Assembly (NCBI GenBank): GCA_024516155.1
Contig: JAJJXM010000055.1
Coordinates: 1 to 64,000 of the forward strand
Length of the DNA: 64,000 bases
Origin: Pyronema omphalodes
Lineage: Eukaryota; Ascomycota; Pezizomycetes; Pezizales; Pyronemataceae
Direction: 5' to 3'
Shown: positions 53,601 to 62,531 of the stretch, piece by piece
How positions within the stretch are numbered: the stretch's first letter is position 1
Layout of the letters: each line of letters starts with the position of its first letter
Position numbers and translations under genes: made by a program
The notes under the pieces: generated by a model
Told to the model about the DNA's origin: nothing
The model's input: only the letters and a program-made list of their open reading frames with translations
The model's database searches: none

Positions 53601-53811
53601 GACTTGTTGAAGTGCCTCTGATAGTTCTTCTGTGGTGGATACTGATGAGATATGGCCTAAAACTAAGGCTTCTGGATGGTCGAGTACATGTGTGTCGACC
53701 TGGAGGGAGAAGGCACTGGCCTGCGCCTTAGTGCATTTCTCTTTGCAACGTGAGGAGGTAAATGAGATCTTGTTCTGATCTCCCCAGAGGTTGCAGGGCT
53801 GATGTTGTGAC
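50613..53811 (-). pseudogene. G3 pol: RT, RNase H, integrase, chromodomain
   Basis: Polyprotein of a chromovirus, readable from the copia-2 insertion (53811) leftward. RT has LCVDYRGINKITIANRYPLP, KMDLKNGYHLLRI and AYIDDVLIY (YIDD). RNase H has [17 protein letters not shown] and NYEIHDKELLAI. A TGA interrupts GKPDA near 52239. Integrase has HFGQDKTIELIRRNFWWP...CMECQ, AMDFFTDLP, ISDRDSRF and QTERLNQTIEAY. The chromodomain is DIDEIMSSYKSGNRVLYLIKWLGW. Apart from the one TGA and the copia-2 insertion the frame is intact, so G3 was probably active until fairly recently. Protease and gag continue at 59256-60435. Confidence 0.9.
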
Positions 53812-53972
53812 TGTTGAAGTGCGCCTAAGGCCCTAGTGCTTAGGTTGAGGTGGACCACTCTCTATGTCTAGGCACTCGCTTGCCCGTCTATGTCTGACTC
53901 CTTACGCTCGTTAATACATTCGGTCACCACCTCCACTTTCTTCTTCTTCTCGTGCCTGTGAGACCTTCGACA
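53812..53972 (+). repeat. copia-2 5' LTR
   Basis: 161 bp, TGTTGAAGTGCG...CCTTCGACA, followed at once by the initiator-Met-type primer site GGTTATGAGCCCT (53973-53985). Confidence 0.9.
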
Positions 53973-54077
53973 GGTTATGAGCCCTTGCGTAACCGCTACA
54001 CTTACCGTTATCCTTTATTAGTCATAAATTATATTATTTCTTCACTTTTCCCTTAATTTTAATCACTCTCTCCCACG

Positions 54078-54992
54078 ATATCCGACGAAGTCCAAGAACC
54101 AACTGCCCTGAAGTGCCCAATACTGACGGTCGCCAATTATGCGCAGTGGAAGGACCCCATCCACTTTATCTTGGCCGGGAAAAGCGCCTGGAATATCGTG
54201 AACGGAAAGGAGACGCGCCCTGCTGGCGGCACCAGCCAACAAGCTGAGAGGGATCTCCAATACTTCGATGAGAGGGCGGCGAGAGCTACCCACATCATAT
54301 TTGATCACTGCGACATCACCTGCCGCAGGGTCATCACCGGACTCGACAACCCACGGGAGATGTGGCTAAAACTCGAAGCCCGGTTTGATAACTCGAAAAC
54401 AAACTCTGGACGAAGGAACCTCTGGATTAAGTTCTGGAGATCAAAGCCTAACCCCGGGCAGTCCACGTCGAAATGGATAACTGATCTCCTTAACATTCAG
54501 GCCCCACTTACTGGTACGGTTTTAGATATCAGCGACACAGCGCTGGTTGATTATGTTATTGCAAATCTCCCCGACTCCTACGGAGTTACAAAACACGAGC
54601 TCGCGAAACTTGATAATATTGCAGTTGACGAGCTCCAGAAGATCCTGCACCACCACGAGCATATGTGGGAAGCCACCCTAGGATCCCCGAAGGGCGAGGC
54701 GCATGCTACGACGACCAAGTGGTGCGACCACTGTAAACGCTCTAGCCATAACACGAAGGAATGCTACGCAAATCGCAACAACAACAAACGCGCAGCATCC
54801 TCAAGCGCTGGACCGTCCAGACCTACTAAAACTTCGAAAAAGGAGGATGTCCAATGCCACTACTGTACAAAGAAGGGGCACGTTGCGACAGAGTGCAAGC
54901 TCAGATCTTCAGCTACCGCCATACGCGAGCGGTACAAGCTTCGCTCCAGTGCGAAAATTGCCGAGTTAGACAACACTGATCTCGGTATTTGA
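54078..54992 (+). pseudogene. copia-2 gag, start codon lost
   Basis: Homologous to the copia-1 gag over its full length, with both Cys/His knuckles (CDHCKRSSHNTKEC, CHYCTKKGHVATEC). The start ATG reads ATA (54078-54080); the first Met left in frame is at 54171. It ends LGI-TGA-CTC exactly as copia-1 does, which argues that this stop is ancestral. Confidence 0.88.
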
Positions 54993-56612
54993 CTCGGGAA
55001 CTCCAGCACCGCCCTAACAGCGCAAGTCTTGATCGCCACAGACTCGTCCGCTGAGACACATACATGGGTGCTCGACTCTGGTGCAACGCACCATTTTTGT
55101 AATGATAAATCTGCTTTTCTTATTGATTCTTTAGCTACTTGCAAGTCCATCAACATTCGCTTAGGTGACAATAGTACAGTCACGACCAACACCTACGGAA
55201 AAATCATACTCAACAATCTCTTTCAAATTTCTGCACTATACGTTCCCACGTTTCGACTCTCCCTTTTCTCCCTGCCGCTCTTTGATAAAAGGGGGTGGCA
55301 AATTACTATGGCGGACGGTACTTGTACTGTGAAAGACAAGACCTCCAAAACAATCATTGTTGCTCGCATGAAGGACAATCTTTACAGATGGACAGCAGAG
55401 GCCATTAAGGAGGACCACGACGCCCTGATAACCACTCGTTCTGGTGCAGGCGTCGACATTAACTCTATTCCCTCCTCGACCCGGACAACAATATCATCGA
55501 ATAAACGAACAAGTGCAGACGTTGACTTTACGCGTCCAAGCGACAAATACCTTCGAACGGCACATAGACAATCTTTCCGCCTTGAACCAACAAGCAATTC
55601 CGAGATGTGGCACAGGAGACTGGCCCACCTCAATACCGAGTCCTTGTCTAAAATCATTAATTGGACTGATACAACCACAACATCAGATCATCTTCAGTCC
55701 TGCACAACGTGCATACAAGCTAAAAATCGACAGTCCTTTACCCGATTACCAACCGAACGTGCGAGCAAGCCATTCGAACTTGTCCACTCGGATGTCTGCG
55801 GCCCGATGTCGACTCCGTCGATCAGCCAACGACGGTATTATATCATCTATATTGATGACTTTAGTCGTTTCGCCAAAGTTTACTTTCTGAAATCAAGTCC
55901 ACAGACGCGGTACTACCGGTATTCCAAGAATACAAAGCGTGGATTGAATCTCAAGGACATAAGATTCTTCGGTTCAGGTGTGATAATGGCACAGGGGAGT
56001 TTAACAATCAACGGTTCCGTTCTTTCCTGGCGAAAAACGGTATCTCGTTCGAACCCTCACCACCCTTCACACAGCATAAAAACGGAACTGCCGAGAGATT
56101 CATTAAGACAATCAACGGCAAAGCACGTTCCATGCTGCTAGACGCCCAAGTTCCTCATCGCTTCTGGGCTGAGGCTGTCAACACGGCGGTGTACCTACAC
56201 TCAATATCTCCGACTAGGACGCTCAAAGGCTGGCTAAGTCCTCATGAGGCCCTGTTTCACAGGCCGCCTCAGCTGCTACACCTTCGAAGATTCGGTTGCA
56301 CGGTCTTCAAGCATATACCGAAGGAGCAGAGGACAGACAAGAACTGGAGTGCACGCGCGTCACACAGCATGATGGTTGGATACACAGAGTCGTCAAAGAT
56401 CTGGCGCATCTATGACTTCAATTCACGTTCTGTCGTGCGCGCTTCCAACGTCGTCTTCTTAGAGGACAATAATGCCTTCGATTCTGAAGGACGTCCAAAT
56501 ACATCAGAGGAAATCATCAAGGCAATATCTGACCGTTTCCCTGATATCATTGAAGGAGGTGATGAGAATGCGTCAGCGCTCATATCACATGAGATAGACG
56601 CCCTCATTCAGA
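54993..56612 (+). pseudogene. copia-2 protease and integrase, frameshifted
   Basis: Protease WVLDSGATHHFC, WHRRLAHLN and HSDVCGPM are present. A one-base loss near 55896 (TCAAGTCC against TCAAAATCC in copia-1) shifts the frame before the RCDNG motif. The correct frame resumes at 56132 (MLLDAQVPHRFWAEAVNTAVYLHS) and ends DALIQ just before the GTATGT donor. Confidence 0.88.
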
Positions 56613-57006
56613 GTATGTACAAATGATCACCCCAACCTTTTCCATGTCACCGCTGTAGGACCTTTTCACGGCCACACGGTATAGTCTCTTTCACGTTATC
56701 TTCGAGTCGGATCAGCCTTCATGCTGCCTCACTCTAACTATACATTGACAATTCCGTCTTGAATGTCACTGTCCCGATCAGCCTTCATGCTGTCCGGACT
56801 ACTCTTGCTAGGCGAATATGCCACACACTGATTACCATCAGTTCAAGGATACTTATCCTGAAAATTTTATCCGATTAACACTCCGCTGTGCATCTCCTCA
56901 CGAGATTCCGCCACGGAATCCCTGTCTACTGCTTTCCCTTGTTTCTCAAATTTCTTTCTCTACTGCACAGATATTCACTTCTTTGAACTAACATCCTGAT
57001 TCTCAG
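56613..57006 (+). other. Candidate spliceosomal intron in copia-2 pol
   Basis: 394 bp: GTATGT donor, GAACTAACA branch site 17 nt from the acceptor, ATTCTCAG end. The same two GATCAGCCTTCATGCTG repeats as copia-1 lie at about 56707 and 56777. Confidence 0.72.
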
Positions 57007-58850
57007 ATGCTTCTAATGACATGAATTCACTGTCCCTACGCGACGAGCGACTGAAGGCCAACAAATTAAACAAGTCCCACTACGAAGACATTGACGTTGA
57101 CGACGCCCTGGCCTCGGCCTTTCTCGCCAAAGCAACTATAGACGATCCCGACGAGGCCATAGGTCCTGATCTACTTGACGGCGACCCGACCTCTTACACC
57201 GCAGCAATGAAGAGCGCCGACCGGGACAACTGGAGAACTGCGATGCAAGAAGAATGGAACTCCTTACTGATAAACGAAACCTTCCAGGCCTTCAAATCAA
57301 ATGACAATGCAGAACCTCGCCGACCAGTGTCATCGCCTGATGCATTCGACAATCAAACATCCTACAGCGGCATCACTGTTCCCTTTGGATGCAAGCCCTT
57401 GAAGTGTCGATGGTTTTACAAAACCAAACGCAACATTGACGGCAGCACAAAGTTCAAGGCCTGACTGGTTATAAAGGGTTATGAACAAGTTCCGGGAATT
57501 GATTATGATGAGACATATGCACCTGTCTCCAAGCTAAGTACTCTACGTTACCTGCTAAGCTTATCTGCAACCAGGGGGTGGTCAGTCGACCAAATGGATG
57601 TTGTCACGGCCTTCCTCAACCCAGCCATTGACAACGACAGGACTTTCATGTCCATGCCTCCTGGCATCGAATGGCTCGATAAACGCCTATCAAAAACATC
57701 GACGGTTCGCCTGCTGAAAGCCCTGTACGGCCTAAAACAGGCACCCCGATTATGGTGGGCCCAGATTAATGACTTCCTCATGAAGCAAGATTTCCGACAA
57801 GCACACGCCGACTCCAACCTCTACCTCATGAAGGACGTATTTCTGCTCTTATATGTCGATGATATCTTGATCTTCAATCTGACAAAACACAGGATGGGCG
57901 ACAACATCAAGAAGGCCCTCAGTGCTCGCTTCAAAATGACAGATCTCGGAAAAGCGACTCGTTTTCTCGGCCTGGAACTCGAATACTTGCCTGACGGAAG
58001 CATTGCCATCTCGCAGAAGCACTACATTGAGGGGGTGATTGCCAGATACGGTCTTCTTGAGGCCGCACCCACCTCTTCCCCGATGGACATTCACGTTGAT
58101 CTTGAGAACACTGACTGCGAAGACAAGACCACCGATGAACAGCAAAAACGCCTGTATCTATCAATGGTCGGATCACTGATGTACGTAGCAATCGGAACTC
58201 GTCCTGACATCGCCTTCGCGGTTACTGCCCTCAGCCGATACAATCAGTCGCCTCTAGCAATGCACATGACCGCTGCCAAAAGGGTCATCCGATACTTGAA
58301 AGGAACGAAAAATTTGTCGATTATCTACAAGCGTAACCATGACATACCGCAGGACTGTTTGCGACTCTTCTCCGACAGCGACTGGGCCGGCAGTACAGCC
58401 GATCGGAAAAGCGTCGGGGGGTGCGTAGTCCTTGCGCCAGGAGCGGACGGGCCGATCCACTGGAGCTCAAAGAAGCAGTCCGTCATCGCCCTCTCCACTC
58501 TCGAAGCCGAGTACATTGCATGCAGCAATGCGACCCGTGAAGCGATCTGATTCCGCCTATTGATGGACGACACCGAAGCCTGGGATAACAAAGTGCCGAC
58601 CTCGGTCCGTTGCGACAACATGGGAGCACTTCGCCTCCTTCAGACCGGCGTCATCAAGGCGAAAACAAAACACATCGATGTGAAGTTTCACCACTCGATC
58701 GATGAAGCTAGAAAGGGAACAGTATCGTTCGAATACATTGCGTCCAAAGAAAATGTCGCGGATATCCTCACTAAACCGCTCCCTGGACCAACACACGCGT
58801 TGGCCGTGAAACTTTTAGGGATGGAAACGCTGAGTGGCAATAATGATTAA
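57007..58850 (+). pseudogene. copia-2 RT and RNase H with two stops
   Basis: Same domains as copia-1 (QMDVVTAFLNP, LLYVDDILI, SDSDWAGSTADRKS). TGA replaces CGA at 57462 (FKA-stop) and TGG at 58548 (REAI-stop). The catalytic YVDD is kept. Both changes are C:G to T:A transitions. Confidence 0.88.
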
Positions 58851-59094
58851 TGGGTTTGGTTCGAATGAATAAGTGTGTGTTGTGATTGAAGTATGGCTGC
58901 TGAATTGCTGATTATGATGATGATTGAATTGTGTTGTTTCTATTTGGGTTGTTCTTCTTATGGGTTTTCACTTCTTCTTTTATGGGTAATTGGCTATTTT
59001 CTTTTCTATGGTATTGTTCTTGTTTTCTGTTATGATGGATTGTTATTTCTTCTTATTATTATGTTTGTAGCACCCGTCCTTAGACGAGGGGGTG

Positions 59095-59255
59095 TGTTGA
59101 AGTGCGCCTAAGGCCCTAGTGCTTAGGTGGAGGTGGACCACTCTCTATGTATAGGCACTCGCTTGCCCGTCTATGTCTGACTCCTTACGCTCGTTAATAC
59201 ATTCGGTCACCACCTCCACTTTCTTCTTCTTCTCGTGCCTGTGAGACCTTGGACA
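59095..59255 (+). repeat. copia-2 3' LTR
   Basis: 161 bp preceded by the polypurine tract GAGGGGGTG and followed by GTGCC of the target duplication. Confidence 0.9.
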
Positions 59256-59796
59256 GTGCCATCCACCAATATGGTAGGATAGCATCGCAGTCACTATCTA
59301 GCGGAGCGACTTCGAATGATTCTGCAGCAAAATGTTGCTTATGCTGCAATAAGAATGGAACCGTGAAGAAGACTCCTGCTCCAGCAACTATTTCATTGTT
59401 GAAGTTGCGAATCTGGAGGGGGGTGTCCCTTTTGACGGTTGGAATTTTGTATTTGTGGATAAAGGCTTTGTCCAGGAGGGCAGCAGTAGAGCCTGTGTCC
59501 AAGAGGACTCTAACTGTGCGTTGCTGATTCTTGGACCAATTGAGAACCATATTGATTATTGGTCTCGGTCCATGGTGAGGAGGAGTTGGCGCTAATTCCC
59601 TAGTTCCTGGGATTGCATCTCCGTTATCCGATCGTGGACTCTTAGTCCTGGTCGACTCAAGGTTGTGCTTTGTTTTCCTTTTTGTTCCCGCACATTTCCC
59701 AATTAATGCGTCTGTATCTTTTTCCTCCTCGGGTGACGCCTCCCTCGAGGACTTTAAAAATCCGATTCCATATTTTGATCTTCCTCCAATTCCCAT
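59256..59796 (-). pseudogene. G3 protease, cut by copia-2
   Basis: Retropepsin-like domain with an intact active site VRVLLDTGSTAALLDKAF and the end block CDAILPYWWMA, where copia-2 is inserted (continuation at 53811 leftward: QHQPCNLWG). The frame is -1 to gag, and its ATG at 59796 overlaps the gag end by about 43 nt. The gag stop sits in GGATTTTTAAAG, a run of five T that allows slippage by one base. Confidence 0.8.
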
Positions 59797-60435
59797 ATCC
59801 TTGGCTGCGCATCAGGCATATCCATATCTTCATCGTCTTGCCTTACTGCAGCAGTTTTAGCCTTCTTCTTTTCCTTAGGCTTCTCTTGTTCCTCAATTTC
59901 ATCATCATCACGCTTCCTCTTCCCTGAAGAAGCTACCTTTCCACCCTTTGTCAACTCAGTTCCCCCAACTGTTTTCTTTGCGTAGCAGTCGTACATCTTA
60001 TGCCCAGAACGACCACACCGCCAACAGTCTGCCTTTTCCTTCTTGTGCTTATCAATTTCTGTTTGGGGAACTCCTTGTAGCGCCTCCCTTCCTGAGGCAT
60101 ATACCGCCGGTTTCTCTGATTTTTTTCCAGCAAAAACTTTCTTATCCTTTTTCTCCCTAAACTTGTCCTTGTGCTGCTCCTGCTTGGGGCGCACAGTTTC
60201 CTTATGCTTATTTTTATCTTTTGTACGATCCTCTCGTACCTGCAGAGTCCTCTTCTTTGAACCCTTCAATTCTTCTTCCAATTCTTCAACAACATGTGCA
60301 GCATCCTTTACTGCGTCAATCATCTCTTCATCATCGGTGGGAATACCACCACATCTCTGATAAACCATTTTTTTAATTGCAGGTGTCATCGCCTCCCAGA
60401 TGACGTTCCTGTACATAGGACCAATTGCCCCAACC
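59754..60435 (-). pseudogene. G3 gag, C-terminal part with zinc knuckle
   Basis: Open from the N4 LTR junction at 60435 (VGAIGPMYRNVIWEAMTP) to TAA at 59754. A Lys/Glu-rich middle (RPKQEQHKDKFREKKDKK) precedes CWRCGRSGHKMYDC (CX2CX4HX4C) and a basic/acidic tail (GKRKRDDDEIEE...DDEDMDMPD). The N-terminal capsid half is displaced by N4, inserted at 60436, and lies beyond the window. Confidence 0.82.
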
Positions 60436-60942
60436 TGTCACGGCACACGGCTGACGAGCCGTTGTGTTGTTGCGTCATCATTGTGTTGTCGTGGTTGTTG
60501 ATTGACATCGTGCCGTTGTCTTGCCGTGTTGTGTTGTGTTGCCGTTGTGTTGTTGTGTTGTTGTGTGTGCCGTGCCATTGTGACTGAGAGACTGATTGAT
60601 GATGGATGACGTACCACGAGCTGGAGAGCTGTGGCGTCGCAGGTGAATTGATGGAGAACGGAAGCTCATGTAGCGATGATTGTATGACGGCCCAGCAAGA
60701 GTGCTGGCCGCCCCTTTGTACATAAGGAGGCTTGCCTCCCCGTTGTCGAGATTCTCCATCGAACATCTTGTGTCTTCTCCTTGCTCCTAATATAAGACTT
60801 CTTCTCCCAAGTCCTACGTCACTCTTGCCCTTGTCCCTGTCCCTGTTTTGTGTGCCGTCCGTCTGACGAGCACTTCTGTCCTTGTCCTGCCGTTCCCCGT
60901 CCCGGAACCTGCCTAGTCCCTCTTGCCGGTAGTGTTCAGTGT
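60436..60942 (+). repeat. N4 5' LTR
   Basis: TGTCACGGCACACGG...GTAGTGTTCAGTGT, about 507 bp, matching both N2 LTRs in reverse orientation. Contains (GTTGT)n simple repeats near 60459-60580. Confidence 0.85.
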
Positions 60943-61010
60943 GTTCCTTGAACGTCCGTTCCTAGTTCCCTGACATTACGTTCGATGGATTAATTATTCA
61001 ACCGACACGC

Positions 61011-61253
61011 ATGAACCCCACCGGTTCTGCCTGGACCTACGCACTAAAACAAGCTCTTGAAACGCACACCTTAAACGAAACCTTTGGGATTCCCGACAGA
61101 TTCGCTGGCGCAGTGCGAAGAACTATCCGACGAGCAGAAAATAACTGCTACCTTGTGGTCCGCTGGCAACTCCAGGACTACACTTATCAGGAGCACATCC
61201 GCCGCACCATCAGACTCAAGCCAATCCTCAGAGCCCGCCAGAATGCATATTAA
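61011..61253 (+). CDS. N4 short leader ORF (80 codons)
   Basis: MNPTGSAWTYALKQALETHTL onward, ending NAY-TAA. The TAA overlaps the ATG of the next ORF in ATGCATATTAA. It is conserved in N2 apart from one TAG there. The sequence contains ETFGIPDRFAGAVRRTIRRAENN, which looks like real protein. It may be a separate product or the true N-terminus of gag reached by frameshifting. No family recognised. Confidence 0.55.
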   Translation: MNPTGSAWTYALKQALETHTLNETFGIPDRFAGAVRRTIRRAENNCYLVVRWQLQDYTYQEHIRRTIRLKPILRARQNAY

Positions 61254-61602
61254 ACTTATTGACGAAGGACACTGGCAGCAAATTGTGAACGCTGCCGCCA
61301 TGACCCAGTTCCCTGACGGCCATGAACCGCTTACTTTCACCAAACAACTCGCACAACCCGGCTCCCGCAACAGCACTCGAGTCTCCAGCCCTGTCGCCTC
61401 CCATGCTCCGGAAGCCCCCACCCCTGCCCCCATTCCCCCTGTTGTTCTTCAGACTGGCTCCGTCCAGGTTTACCGGAACGGCCCAGAACCAGCACCGCGA
61501 GCCGCCGCACCCCCTACCACAGCCGCAGCCGTAGCCCCCGCTCCCGCTATAATCGCACCAGTTCCAAGACTCCCCCCCCCCGAGACCCCGAAATCCTCCT
61601 AA
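61243..61602 (+). CDS. N4 gag N-terminal frame
   Basis: Starts inside the leader ORF stop (ATG CAT ATT AAA). Encodes MHIKLIDEGHWQQIVNAAAMTQF, PLTFTKQLAQPG and an Ala/Pro-rich tail. It ends shortly after a C10 run (61572-61581), where the frame of the capsid core begins. Relative to N2 it lacks the SILDAQDHPTGYILNDLTAT segment. Confidence 0.55.
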   Translation: MHIKLIDEGHWQQIVNAAAMTQFPDGHEPLTFTKQLAQPGSRNSTRVSSPVASHAPEAPTPAPIPPVVLQTGSVQVYRNGPEPAPRAAAPPTTAAAVAPAPAIIAPVPRLPPPETPKSS

Positions 61603-61706
61603 CCCCGGAGGAACAAGCAGATACGAATGAAATTCATTACTACGAGAAGGAGCTCACCCGCCAACGTGAACTCATCAACGCGCTACTCGCCTCCCCTGGC
61701 ATCCGC

Positions 61707-62531
61707 GTGACCGGAGACAAAATCTCGGATCCGCCAACCTTCGACGGGTCCAACAGGGAGGACCTCCGCCGCTTTGTCTCCTTGCTTCGCATCAAGTTGG
61801 TGAGAGACGAACTACGTTTCCCGACCCCCCATAAACAGATTTCTTATGCCATGGGCCGCCTCCGCGGACGCGCCTTGGATCAGATTCTTCCTTATATCAA
61901 GGAAAATGGCAACCGCTGGGCCCTCAACGACGTCGAGGACGTCATTAAAATTTTACAGCGTACCTTTGGAGACCCGGACGAGCGCGCAACGGCTCGTTTC
62001 AAACTACAAGATCTCCGACAAAACAACCGCGAATTTTCGGACTACTATGCAGAGTTCTCTTGCCTAGTCGCAGAGTTAGGCTGGGACGAAGCCGGCACCA
62101 TGGATGCCCTGCGTAACGGCCTGTCCCTCGAGCTGCACGAGAAGTTGGTTGGTGCCCCGCCCACCACCACGATGCACGAATTTGTTGACCAGTGCCAAAA
62201 ATTGGACTCCCAATTGAGAGCACTTGAGAACCTCCGCAAGCTGCGTAACAACCGCGGCCAAGTTAAACCCACTACCACCGCCACCCCCGCCACCAGTCGC
62301 CCCACCCCCGCCACCCAAGCCACCACCACCTCCTCCAGCAAGCAAACCCCTGCCCAGGGACCCCGTCAGAAACTGTCGGCACAGGAGCGCGCGACCCGCC
62401 TGTCAGAAGGACGTTGCCTCTACTGCGGTGGCCTCGGCCACATGGCTGCGTCGTGCCCCGCCAAGACGAATGTTAAAGTGGCGAGCGTGGAATTATTGGA
62501 TGCTGAAGAAGAGGTGTCGGGAAAAGAATAA
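61707..62531 (+). CDS. N4 gag core with zinc knuckle
   Basis: The frame is open from about the C10 run at 61572; the first Met is at 61707. Capsid-like PPTFDGSNREDLRRFVSLLRIKL, RGRALDQILPYIKENGNRW and FSDYYAEFSCLVAELGWDEAG, then a Pro/Thr/Ala linker and CLYCGGLGHMAASC. It ends TCG GGA AAA GAA TAA: the heptamer G GGA AAA (62519-62525) sits in phase for a -1 shift into the protease frame, one codon before the stop. Nucleocapsid and capsid function. Confidence 0.85.
   Translation: MTGDKISDPPTFDGSNREDLRRFVSLLRIKLVRDELRFPTPHKQISYAMGRLRGRALDQILPYIKENGNRWALNDVEDVIKILQRTFGDPDERATARFKLQDLRQNNREFSDYYAEFSCLVAELGWDEAGTMDALRNGLSLELHEKLVGAPPTTTMHEFVDQCQKLDSQLRALENLRKLRNNRGQVKPTTTATPATSRPTPATQATTTSSSKQTPAQGPRQKLSAQERATRLSEGRCLYCGGLGHMAASCPAKTNVKVASVELLDAEEEVSGKE

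Larger units (their letters stand above)
53812..59255 (+). mobile_element. copia-2: decayed Ty1/copia element, same family as copia-1
   Basis: Full length (5444 bp) with 161-bp LTRs (53812-53972, 59095-59255), a target duplication GTGAC/GTGCC (one mismatch), the same primer site (GGTTATGAGCCCT) and polypurine tract (GAGGGGGTG). Inserted into the protease of G3. Removing it restores the G3 frame (PYWWMA then QHQPCNLWG). Several coding breaks show it cannot move by itself. Confidence 0.92.
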
